The translations under genes were made by a program, and so were the position numbers. Shown one piece after another: positions 25,487 to 33,377 of a stretch of DNA of 55,742 nt (position 1 is the first letter of the stretch; every line of letters begins with the position of its first letter). The stretch comes from an uncultured Clostridium sp. Lineage in GTDB: Bacteria > Bacillota > Clostridia > Clostridiales > Clostridiaceae. Below the pieces are notes generated by a model. That model saw only the letters and a program-made list of their open reading frames with translations. It was not told the DNA's origin and did no database searches. The DNA lies in the NCBI GenBank assembly GCA_934746015.1, contig CAKVEW010000019.1:1-55742 (forward strand), read 5' to 3'.

Positions 25487-26545
25487 ATGGAAGATCAATT
25501 AAAACTAATGGAAAAAATGGATAGAAGATTTAGAATTGGTGATGAGATTAAAGGCGAAATTTTATCACTAGGAAGAGATGAAGTTACTATCTCCTTAGTT
25601 GGATATAAATCTGACGGTGTAATACCTTTTAAGGAATTAACTTCTGAGGAAAATTTAGAAACATATCTTGAAAAAATAAATGTAGGCGATGAAATTACTG
25701 CTAAAGTTATAAAATTAAAAAATGAAGATGGAAATGTAGTTCTTTCAAGACTAGAATATGAGAAAAAAGCAACTTTAAAAGATTTAGAAAATAAGTTTAA
25801 TAATAAAGAAAACTTTAAAATCAAAATTAAAGATGCTATAGAAAAAGGATTAATTGGCTACTATGATGGAGTAAGAGTTTTTGTTCCTGCATCACAAGTA
25901 GATATTAGATTTTCTAATGATAGAAGCAACTTAATTGGAACAGAATTAGAAGTTAGATTAATAGATTTCTCAATAGAAAATCCTGTAAAAGTTGTTGCTT
26001 CAAGAAGAGTGATTCTTGAGGAAGCTAAAAAAGCTATAGAAGACGCAGCATGGGAAAATATAAAAGTTGGTGACGTAGTTAAGGCTGAAGTTAAAAGATT
26101 TACTAACTTTGGAGCATTTGCTGATATAAATGGTGTAGATGGCTTAATACATTTATCTCAAATATCATGGAATCATGTTAAATCAGCAGAAAGTGTACTT
26201 AAAAAAGGTCAAATAGTAGATGTGAAAATTATTGAAGCTGATAGAGAAAAGAATAGAATTTCTTTAAGTATTAAAGCATTAACTCCTGAACCATGGAACA
26301 ATATAGAAGAAAAATACCCTGAAGGATCTGCAGTATTAGGAAAAGTTGTAAGAATTAGTGACTTTGGAGCTTTTGTTGAATTAGAACCAGGAGTAGATGG
26401 ATTAGTTCATATTTCTAAAATAAGCAACGAAAGAATAAATAATCCAGCTGATGTATTAAGCATAGGCGATGAAGTAAAAGCTATAATTCTTTCTGTTGAT
26501 TCAGAAAACAAAAAGATTGCACTTAGCATAAGAGATGCTAAATAA
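25487..26545 (+). CDS. rpsA: ribosomal protein S1-like, four S1 domains
   Basis: RNA-binding protein with four S1 (OB-fold) repeats at about residues 17-87, 100-170, 192-262 and 278-348. The third repeat (VKRFTNFGAFADINGVDGLIHLSQIS) and fourth (VRISDFGAFVELEPGVDGLVHIS) are canonical; the first two are divergent and correspond to the ribosome-binding part of S1. At 352 aa it is the short Firmicutes form. GGAGGG inside the end of ispH is its ribosome binding site and the ATG abuts the ispH stop, so its translation is probably coupled to ispH. Confidence 0.9.
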   Translation: MEDQLKLMEKMDRRFRIGDEIKGEILSLGRDEVTISLVGYKSDGVIPFKELTSEENLETYLEKINVGDEITAKVIKLKNEDGNVVLSRLEYEKKATLKDLENKFNNKENFKIKIKDAIEKGLIGYYDGVRVFVPASQVDIRFSNDRSNLIGTELEVRLIDFSIENPVKVVASRRVILEEAKKAIEDAAWENIKVGDVVKAEVKRFTNFGAFADINGVDGLIHLSQISWNHVKSAESVLKKGQIVDVKIIEADREKNRISLSIKALTPEPWNNIEEKYPEGSAVLGKVVRISDFGAFVELEPGVDGLVHISKISNERINNPADVLSIGDEVKAIILSVDSENKKIALSIRDAK

Positions 26546-26552
26546 TAAAATT

Positions 26553-26590
26553 AGGTCACATATATCTTTATATGTTGGCCTGTTTTTTTT
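26553..26590 (+). terminator. rho-independent terminator
   Basis: AGGTCACATATA (from 26553) pairs with TATATGTTGGCCT (to 26581) with one bulge and a G-U, followed by eight T residues. Confidence 0.85.
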
Positions 26591-26660
26591 ATTTATTATT
26601 GTATTGACCAAAGTATCTTATTAGAAATATACTTATTATATAGTAATTAAAAGGGGTTAT

Positions 26661-27581
26661 ATGGTAATGTTGGAAAAATTGTCATTAAACAATATAAGTA
26701 TATTTAAAGAAATATATAATAAAAATTTTAATCAAGCTAGTTATAACAAAGATTTCTTTAGATGCTATGAAGAACAGAATTTTTTAATTAAATATATTTA
26801 TAGAAAATTTATACGACTTATAAAAGTAAATGATAATTATATAGGTTATATATGGTATGAAGGTGGTTATGGAAGATATATTAAAGTATGGGCTTTATAT
26901 ATAGATCTTAAGTATAAAGATTTAATTGATGATTCCACTCTATCATGTTTTAATAAAAATATTCTATGTTATGAAGAAATTGATTCAATAGGAACAAATC
27001 TATTATTAGAAAGATTAGGATTTATTAAGGAGAATTATACATTATTATTGAAGATGAATATTACTAATTACAGTTATACTGAGTTGAAATCAAAATTAGA
27101 TAATGAAAATCAAAATAGCTTTAAATGTAAGATCAATACTGATAATTATAATTATCTTTCAATTAGAAACCTATATACAGGTAAAGATGAAATTCTACGC
27201 TGTAATATACAAAATGATATTTTTGCTCAATTAGATAGGAAACCACTAACTATTGATGATATTTATGCTGATATGGCACAGGATTATTTTATACAAGATC
27301 TTTGTTTTTTCGGAATGATCAATAATGATTATATAGGCTATGGGCAAATTATATTTAATAGAAATATGTATACTATTGTTAACTTTGGTATTGTAACTAA
27401 ATATAGGGGCAATGGATTTAGTAAGATTTTTTTAAGCAAAATAGTTGATGCTGCTAAAAAATATGGTATTGATGAATTATTTATAAGAGTAGATTCAACA
27501 AACCTAAAAGCCCTTAATCTATATAAATGGATAGGATTTAAAGAGGTAAATAAAATTCTTGTTTGGGAAAGAAAATATTAA
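26661..27581 (+). CDS. GNAT family N-acetyltransferase, probably double domain
   Basis: The C-terminal half (about residues 165-306) is a clear GNAT domain: the acetyl-CoA loop reads VTKYRGNGFSKIFLSKIV and the end VDSTNLKALNLYKWIGFKEV. The N-terminal half ends in NLLLERLGFIKENYTLLLKM, the look of a second, degenerate GNAT domain without a recognisable acetyl-CoA loop. Substrate unknown. AGGGG precedes; ATG 26661 or 26667 could initiate. Monocistronic. Confidence 0.8.
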   Translation: MVMLEKLSLNNISIFKEIYNKNFNQASYNKDFFRCYEEQNFLIKYIYRKFIRLIKVNDNYIGYIWYEGGYGRYIKVWALYIDLKYKDLIDDSTLSCFNKNILCYEEIDSIGTNLLLERLGFIKENYTLLLKMNITNYSYTELKSKLDNENQNSFKCKINTDNYNYLSIRNLYTGKDEILRCNIQNDIFAQLDRKPLTIDDIYADMAQDYFIQDLCFFGMINNDYIGYGQIIFNRNMYTIVNFGIVTKYRGNGFSKIFLSKIVDAAKKYGIDELFIRVDSTNLKALNLYKWIGFKEVNKILVWERKY

Positions 27582-27683
27582 AAAGGTAAACTATTATCAA
27601 ATTTTAATATATCTATTTAAAAAATTAAGTATTTTTATTATAATGTTACTGGAGAAAATATAATTCTATGAAGGAGAATACTT

Positions 27684-29018
27684 ATGAAGGAAGAAATAAA
27701 AGAATTAAAGTATTATATTGAGACCTGGGGATGTCAAATGAACGAAGAAGATTCCGAGAAATTATCAGGAATGCTTAAAAGCATAGGTTATAGCAAAACA
27801 GATAATTTAAAAGAAGCTGGAATTATTATATATAATACTTGCTGCGTTAGAGAAAATGCTGAAAATAAAGTATTTGGTAACTTAGGTGAATTAAAACATT
27901 TAAAGAAGGAAAATCCTGATTTAATAATAGCTATCTGTGGTTGTATGATGCAACAAGAAGGTATGGCAGATAAAATATTAAAGAAATTCCCTCACGTTAA
28001 CATAATATTCGGTACACACAATGCATTTAAGTTCCCAGAATATTTAAATAGAGTAAAAACTGAAGGTGTTCAAGTTAAAGAAATATTTAATAAGGAAACA
28101 GAAATTGTAGAAGGAATACCTGTAGATAGAGAAAGCTCAGTTAAAGCATTTGTTACTATAATGTATGGATGTAATAATTTCTGTACTTACTGTGTTGTTC
28201 CATATGTAAGAGGTAGAGAAAGAAGTAGAAAGTCAGAAGATATAATAAATGAAATTAAAGATTTAGTTTCAAAAGGATACAAAGAAATCACTCTTTTAGG
28301 ACAAAATGTTAACTCTTATGGTAAGGGACTAGAAGAAGATATAGATTTTGCTAAGCTTTTAAGAAAGGTAAATGAAGTAGAAGGCCTTGAAAGAGTTAGA
28401 TTTATGTCACCTCATCCAAAAGATTTAACTAAGGATGTTATATTAGCTATAAAAGAATGCGATAAACTATGTGAGCAAGTGCATTTGCCTGTTCAAAGTG
28501 GTTCAAATAGAATCCTTAAGAAAATGAATAGAAATTATACTAAAGAATCATATTTAGAATTAATTGATTTAATTAAGAAAGAAATACCTGATGTTACTCT
28601 AACAACAGATATTATTGTTGGATTCCCTGGAGAAACTGAAGAAGATTTCTTAGACACTTTAGATTTAGTGAATAAAGTTCAATATGATTCAGCTTTCACA
28701 TTTATTTATTCTAGAAGAAACAATACACCAGCTGATATGATGTTAAATCAAGTTTCAGATGAAGATAAACATCATAGATTTGATAGATTAGTAAAAGCTG
28801 TTAATGAAAGTGTTATAAATAAAAATAAAGCTTTTGAAAATAGAACAGTAGAAGTTTTAGTTGAAGGTCCAAGTAAAAATGACGAAAGCAAATTCACTGG
28901 AAGAACTAGAAATGGTAAATTAGTTAACTTCTCTGGGGAAAATATTAATATTGGTGATTTAGTCAATGTAAAAATAGTAAGAGCTCAACCATTCTCATTA
29001 ATAGGAGAAGTTGTATAA
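27684..29018 (+). CDS. miaB: tRNA-2-methylthio-N6-dimethylallyladenosine synthase
   Basis: Radical-SAM methylthiotransferase acting on i6A37 of tRNA. The N-terminal UPF0004 domain binds one [4Fe-4S] cluster through Cys17 (WGCQMN), the Cys in [10 protein letters not shown] and the one in [11 protein letters not shown]. The radical-SAM cluster is the C-x3-C-x2-C of [24 protein letters not shown] domain closes the protein ([11 protein letters not shown] to [19 protein letters not shown]). At 444 aa, normal. GGAG upstream of ATG. The sequence GEVV is the very end. Confidence 0.95.
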   Translation: MKEEIKELKYYIETWGCQMNEEDSEKLSGMLKSIGYSKTDNLKEAGIIIYNTCCVRENAENKVFGNLGELKHLKKENPDLIIAICGCMMQQEGMADKILKKFPHVNIIFGTHNAFKFPEYLNRVKTEGVQVKEIFNKETEIVEGIPVDRESSVKAFVTIMYGCNNFCTYCVVPYVRGRERSRKSEDIINEIKDLVSKGYKEITLLGQNVNSYGKGLEEDIDFAKLLRKVNEVEGLERVRFMSPHPKDLTKDVILAIKECDKLCEQVHLPVQSGSNRILKKMNRNYTKESYLELIDLIKKEIPDVTLTTDIIVGFPGETEEDFLDTLDLVNKVQYDSAFTFIYSRRNNTPADMMLNQVSDEDKHHRFDRLVKAVNESVINKNKAFENRTVEVLVEGPSKNDESKFTGRTRNGKLVNFSGENINIGDLVNVKIVRAQPFSLIGEVV

Positions 29019-29120
29019 TAACAATTTTAAAATACTTATTAAAATAATTTGAATTTTTATTATAAAATCTATTGAATAATTAAAAGATTATTATTATAAT
29101 ATTAAAAAAGTAATATTTTA

Positions 29121-29395
29121 AAGATAATGAGAAGGAAGAGTAATTTAACTAAACATTAAAGAGAGCTAAAGTAAGGTGAGAGTTTAGTATGGTATGTTAA
29201 ATAAAGCAGCCTTTGAATCTCATATTGAAAAATAAGAATACATTTCTTAATTAGATACTGACGGATTTCTCCCGTTATAGAGAACTGAATATAATATATA
29301 TTCATAATGAGTGAGTAAAATATTACTTATTAGGGTGGTACCGCGGAAGCATTGTCCTTCGTCCCTTTTTTGGGGGATGGAGGGCTTATTTTTTT
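29121..29395 (+). promoter_or_regulatory. T-box leader, predicted tRNA-Ala responsive
   Basis: The T-box core AGGGTGGTACCGCG is at 29332-29345. Upstream, Stem I closes with ATGAGA (29127-29132) against TCTCAT (29218-29223). Its internal loop has AGTA on the 5' side (29139-29142) and AAAGCAG on the 3' side, so the specifier is most likely GCA (29206-29208), alanine. The base after TGG is T, matching the A discriminator of tRNA-Ala. The terminator at 29356-29383 competes with the T-box antiterminator. The downstream AlaT-like aminotransferase agrees with an alanine signal. Confidence 0.85.
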
Positions 29396-29398
29396 ATT
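29356..29398 (+). terminator. T-box terminator
   Basis: CCTTCGTCCC (29356-29365) pairs with GGGGATGGAGG (ending about 29383) with two G-U pairs, followed by a long T run. Standard last hairpin of a T-box leader. Confidence 0.85.
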
Positions 29399-29416
29399 TT
29401 TATGGAGGGATATAAT

Positions 29417-29899
29417 ATGGATGATATATTAGAAGTATTAGAGAAAAATAGTAGGTATAAAGATGAAGAAATAGCTACTATGACTGGAAAAACTGTTGAA
29501 GAAGTTAGAGAAGCAATAAGAGATTATGAAGAAAAAAATATTATTGCAGGTTACACGACTCTTATTAATTGGGAGAATACAGGTAAGGAAACTGTAACTG
29601 CATTAATAGAAGTAAAAATTACTCCTCAAAGAGGTGTTGGCTTTGACAAAGTAGCAGAGAGAATATATAAATTTAATGAAGTAAAAGCTTGTTATTTAAT
29701 GTCCTCTGGAGGTTTCGATTTAACAGTTATAGTTGAAGGAAAAACAATGAAAGAAGTTGCTTTATTTGTATCTGAAAAACTTGCAATCCAAGAATATGTA
29801 ACAGGTACAGCAACTCACTTTGTATTAAAAAAATATAAAGACAATGGTAGAATATTTAAAGAAAAGAAAACTGAAAATAGGGAGGCTCTATTTATATGA
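29417..29899 (+). CDS. Lrp/AsnC family regulator (AlaR-like)
   Basis: Helix-turn-helix at the N-terminus (DEEIATMTGKTVEEVREAI) and an Asp/Asn-effector RAM domain (about residues 65-145, GFDKVAERIYKFNEVKACYL). The frame opens at an ATG (29402) that contains the GGAGGG site, so the ATG at 29417 is the start (160 aa). Its TGA overlaps the aminotransferase ATG by 4 nt, so the two are coupled. In Bacillus the homologous pair AlaR-AlaT controls and carries out alanine synthesis; here a T-box adds a tRNA-level signal. Confidence 0.88.
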   Translation: MDDILEVLEKNSRYKDEEIATMTGKTVEEVREAIRDYEEKNIIAGYTTLINWENTGKETVTALIEVKITPQRGVGFDKVAERIYKFNEVKACYLMSSGGFDLTVIVEGKTMKEVALFVSEKLAIQEYVTGTATHFVLKKYKDNGRIFKEKKTENREALFI

Positions 29900-31065
29900 T
29901 ATTAGAAGAAATGATATTAGATAATGTTAGAAATATGCCCCCTTCAGGTATTAGAAAATATTTTGACTTAATTAATGAAATGGATAATGTTATATCACTT
30001 GGAGTAGGTGAACCTGACTTTGTTACCCCTTGGAATGTTATTGAAGCTGGTATTTATTCATTAGAAAAAGGAGAAACCCATTACTCTTCAAATGCAGGAT
30101 TTATAGAATTAAGAAAAGAAATCTCGAATTACCTAAACAGAAGGTTTAACTTAAGATACAATCCTGATAATGAGATATTAGTAACTGTAGGTGGAAGCGA
30201 AGGTATAGATCTTGCTTTAAGAGCTCTTGTTGGCCCAGGAGACGAGGTTATTATACCTGAACCTAGTTTCGTAGCATATAAAGGCTGTGCAACTTTTTGT
30301 GGTGCAACTCCTGTAATTATAAATTTAAGGCAAGAAGATGAGTTTAAACTTACTGCAGACCTTCTGGAGAAAGCTATAACTCCAAAAACAAAAGTTGTTA
30401 TAATTCCTTTTCCTAATAATCCAACGGGAGCAATTATGACTAAGGAAGAACTTAAAGAAATTGTAGAAGTTTTAAAGGATAAAGATATTATTATTCTTTC
30501 AGATGAAATATATGCAGAATTGTCTTATGATAAAGATCATTATTCAATTGCTAGTTTTGAAGAAGTTAAAGATAAAACATTAGTTATTAACGGTTTTTCT
30601 AAGGCTTATGCTATGACTGGATGGAGATTAGGCTATGTATGTGGACACCCAATTTTAATTGATGCTTTAAAGAAAATACATCAATATGCAATAATGTGCT
30701 CACCTACCACAGCTCAATTTGCAGCAATAGAAGCACTTAAAAATGGTGATGATAGTGTGAGAGAAATGGCTAGAGAATATAATAGAAGAAGGAGAATATT
30801 AGTTCAAGGCTTTAGAGATATAGGATTAGAATGTTTTGAACCTCTAGGAGCTTTATATGTATTCCCATGTATTAAATCCACAGGATTAACATCTGATGAA
30901 TTCTGTGAAAGATTATTGCTAGAAGAAAATGTACTAGCTGTTCCTGGAAATGCTTTTGGAGAATGTGGTGAAGGCTTCATAAGAGCTTGCTATGCCTCTT
31001 CTACAGAGGATTTAATAGAAGCAGTTAAAAGAATCAAAAGATTTGTTAGTAAATTAAATATTTAA
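29896..31065 (+). CDS. alaT: class I/II aminotransferase, probably alanine aminotransferase
   Basis: PLP fold-type I enzyme. The PLP lysine is Lys236 in NGFSKAYAMTGWRLGYV; PNNPTGAIM and LSDEIYAELSYD carry the Asn and Asp/Tyr cofactor contacts, and the C-terminal Arg for the substrate carboxylate is in FIRACYASS. At 389 aa it resembles the Bacillus AlaT/PatA group. The alanine specifier in the T-box and the coupled AlaR-like gene support alanine as product, but aspartate or broader specificity cannot be excluded. Confidence 0.85.
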   Translation: MILEEMILDNVRNMPPSGIRKYFDLINEMDNVISLGVGEPDFVTPWNVIEAGIYSLEKGETHYSSNAGFIELRKEISNYLNRRFNLRYNPDNEILVTVGGSEGIDLALRALVGPGDEVIIPEPSFVAYKGCATFCGATPVIINLRQEDEFKLTADLLEKAITPKTKVVIIPFPNNPTGAIMTKEELKEIVEVLKDKDIIILSDEIYAELSYDKDHYSIASFEEVKDKTLVINGFSKAYAMTGWRLGYVCGHPILIDALKKIHQYAIMCSPTTAQFAAIEALKNGDDSVREMAREYNRRRRILVQGFRDIGLECFEPLGALYVFPCIKSTGLTSDEFCERLLLEENVLAVPGNAFGECGEGFIRACYASSTEDLIEAVKRIKRFVSKLNI

Positions 31066-31150
31066 ATTATTAGATTTATAAATATATTAATAAAAACATA
31101 GCTCTTTGATATAATAATATAAGTTTATGTATAAATTTACTAAAAAATAG

Positions 31151-31240
31151 TTGCAATTCTGACAATTTAATAATATAATTTAATAAAGTTAGTTTTGAAC
31201 AAAGGCGTTCAATAGATGTTTTTCTATTGTGCGCTTTTTT
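31151..31240 (+). promoter_or_regulatory. glnA promoter and ANTAR-type antitermination leader
   Basis: TTGCAA (31151-31156), 17 bp, TATAAT (31174-31179) is a strong promoter. The short leader then has TTGAAC-AAAGGC-GTTCAA (31195-31212): a perfect 6-bp stem with a hexaloop whose first base is A and fourth is G, the ANTAR-protein recognition signature. Its 3' arm overlaps the 5' arm of a terminator (31201-31240: CAATAGA with TCTATTG, then GCG with CGC, then seven T). The two are mutually exclusive. An ANTAR protein is encoded just after glnA. I do not see the usual second hexaloop hairpin. Confidence 0.75.
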
Positions 31241-31265
31241 TATAAATAAAAAGGGGGAAGTCATT

Positions 31266-32597
31266 ATGTCAAAATACTCAAGAAACGATATTATTCAATT
31301 AGTAAAAGAAAATGGGGTAAAATTTATTAGGCTACAATTTACTGATATATTTGGATCTTTAAAAAATGTAGCAATTACAGACAAACAATTAGAGAAAGCA
31401 TTAGATAATCAAATTATGTTTGATGGTTCATCTATATCAGGTTTTGTTAGAATAGAAGAATCTGATATGTATCTAAGACCTAATTTGGATAGTTTTGTAA
31501 TTTTCCCATGGAGACCACAACAAGGTAAGGTTGCCAGATTAATATGTGATATATATAGACCAGAAGGAGATCCATTTGAAGGAGATCCTAGAAATATCCT
31601 AAAGAAAGTTTTAAAAGAAGCCGCTGATTTAGGTTATTCAATGAACGTAGGCCCTGAATGTGAATTTTTCTTATTAAATACTGATGAATATGGAAAACCT
31701 GTATTAAAGCCTCAAGATAAGGCAGGATATTTTGATTTAAGCCCATTAGATGCAGGAGAAAATGTTAGAAGAGATATAACTTTAGTATTAGAAGATATGG
31801 GCTTTGAAATTGAAGCTTCACATCATGAGGTTGCAGAAGGTCAAAATGAAATAGATTTTAAATATGAAGATGCATTAACTACAGCTGACAATATAATGAC
31901 ATTTAAATTAGTAGTAAAATCAATAGCTCAAAGGCATGGAGTATATGCTACATTTATGCCAAAACCTTTCTTTGGTATTAATGGCTCTGGAATGCATATT
32001 AATATGTCTTTATGTAAGGATGGTAAAAATGCATTTGTTGATGAAAATGATAAATTAGGCTTAAGTGCTACTGCCTATAGCTTTATAGCTGGATTAGTAA
32101 AGCATATAAAGGGAATATCTGCTATAACAAATCCACTTGTTAACTCTTACAAGAGATTAGTTCCTGGCTATGAAGCTCCAGTATATATAGCATGGTCAGC
32201 CAAAAATAGAAGTCCTCTTATTAGAGTTCCAGCATCAAGAGGAAATGGTACAAGAATCGAGCTTAGATGTCCAGATCCAAGTGCAAACCCATACTTAGTT
32301 TTATCTTGTCTTTTAGCTGCTGGCCTTGATGGAATTAAAAATAACTTAGTTCCACCTGAAAGTGTAGAAAAGAATATATTCAAAATGACTTTAGAAGAAA
32401 GAGACTTAGAAGGAATAGATAGTCTTCCAGGTAGCTTAGAAGAAGCAATAAAATATATGGAAGAAAGTGACTTAGTTAAGAACACTTTAGGGGAACACAC
32501 ATTTAATAATTATATAAAAGCAAAAAAAGCAGAATGGGATGACTATAGAAGTAAGGTACATGCTTGGGAACTTGAAAATTATTTAAACCAATACTAA
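31266..32597 (+). CDS. glnA: glutamine synthetase, type I
   Basis: ATP-dependent synthesis of glutamine from glutamate and ammonia; dodecameric GSI-alpha type by its 443-aa length and lack of an adenylylation loop. Signatures: [28 protein letters not shown] for metal, [19 protein letters not shown] for ATP, and [20 protein letters not shown] for glutamate. The open frame reaches back to 31227, but GGGGG before the ATG at 31266 sets the start. The gene lies behind an ANTAR-type attenuator and ahead of the ANTAR gene, gltB and gltD. Confidence 0.96.
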   Translation: MSKYSRNDIIQLVKENGVKFIRLQFTDIFGSLKNVAITDKQLEKALDNQIMFDGSSISGFVRIEESDMYLRPNLDSFVIFPWRPQQGKVARLICDIYRPEGDPFEGDPRNILKKVLKEAADLGYSMNVGPECEFFLLNTDEYGKPVLKPQDKAGYFDLSPLDAGENVRRDITLVLEDMGFEIEASHHEVAEGQNEIDFKYEDALTTADNIMTFKLVVKSIAQRHGVYATFMPKPFFGINGSGMHINMSLCKDGKNAFVDENDKLGLSATAYSFIAGLVKHIKGISAITNPLVNSYKRLVPGYEAPVYIAWSAKNRSPLIRVPASRGNGTRIELRCPDPSANPYLVLSCLLAAGLDGIKNNLVPPESVEKNIFKMTLEERDLEGIDSLPGSLEEAIKYMEESDLVKNTLGEHTFNNYIKAKKAEWDDYRSKVHAWELENYLNQY

Positions 32598-32622
32598 TTT
32601 TACTTGTAAGGGAGCAATGTAA

Positions 32623-33168
32623 ATGGCAATAGATATAATAGTTGCACTAAATAACGAAGAAACTTCTCAAAAGATAAAAAGTATCTTAGTAGGAAATGGT
32701 TATAATGTTATAGCAGTGTGCAAATATGGGAATGAACTTATACGATCCATAAAACAGTTGTCTCCATCTATAGTAATTAGTGGCTATAAGTTCAAAGATA
32801 TGAATTTACTTGATATCTTTGAGAATACTGGAGATGATTGTAGCTTTCTTGCTATTGTAAATGAACCTTATAAATCATTTGTACAAGAAGAAACAGATAT
32901 TATTTGTATATCAAGCCCAATAAATACTATGTTATTATTAAATACTTTAGATATTATTTATCAAAGTGAAAGAAAAATAAATAGATTAAAGGAAAAAGTT
33001 AATAATCTAGAAGTAAAAATTAATGAAAGAATAATTATAGAAAAAGCTAAAGGAATACTTATGGATGAAAAAGGAATAAGTGAACAAGAAGCTTATAGAT
33101 TTATTCAAAAAAATAGTATGGATTCTGGATTAAAAATGGTTGAATATGCAAAGGAAATTATATCATAG
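32623..33168 (+). CDS. ANTAR antiterminator with degenerate receiver (NitR/GlnR-like)
   Basis: C-terminal ANTAR RNA-binding domain (about residues 125-180: NERIIIEKAKGILMDEKG, EQEAYRFIQKNSMDSG), joined by a coiled coil (about 108-135) to an N-terminal receiver-like fold. The receiver lacks key residues: the acidic pair becomes ALNNEE, and the phospho-acceptor Asp position reads IVISGYKF, so it is probably not phosphorylated and signals by another route. Position between glnA and gltB, with an ANTAR-type hairpin before glnA, argues that it controls nitrogen assimilation by antitermination, as NitR does in other clostridia. Confidence 0.85.
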   Translation: MAIDIIVALNNEETSQKIKSILVGNGYNVIAVCKYGNELIRSIKQLSPSIVISGYKFKDMNLLDIFENTGDDCSFLAIVNEPYKSFVQEETDIICISSPINTMLLLNTLDIIYQSERKINRLKEKVNNLEVKINERIIIEKAKGILMDEKGISEQEAYRFIQKNSMDSGLKMVEYAKEIIS

Positions 33169-33220
33169 TTAATAATTAATTTTATGCTGTAGCAAAAAGA
33201 TAAAAATATAAAATTTAAAG

Positions 33221-33267
33221 AATAGAATTATTGAAGTAGTGAAAAATAATATTTCAGTAATTCTATT
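33221..33267 (+). promoter_or_regulatory. long hairpin between the ANTAR gene and gltB
   Basis: AATAGAATTATTGAA (33221-33235) pairs over all 15 positions (one G-U) with the segment 33253-33267. Only four T residues follow, so it is a poor terminator; it may be a weak terminator, an mRNA end or part of a gltB leader control. No hexaloop of the A-x-x-G type is visible here. Confidence 0.45.
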
Positions 33268-33377
33268 TTGCAACTTAAAAAAGTCCTTTCTTTAATTTTA
33301 TATTTTTCATTGTCAATTTTACATTGTGCCACAGCAACAATTCTTTAATAAATTATTCTAACGGAAGGATGATATTT

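Noticed and set aside
31120..31194. First (P1) ANTAR hairpin before glnA
   Set aside because: The only hexamer with A1 and G4 (AAAGTT at about 31185) has no paired flanks, and the TTGCAA/TATAAT promoter occupies most of this stretch.
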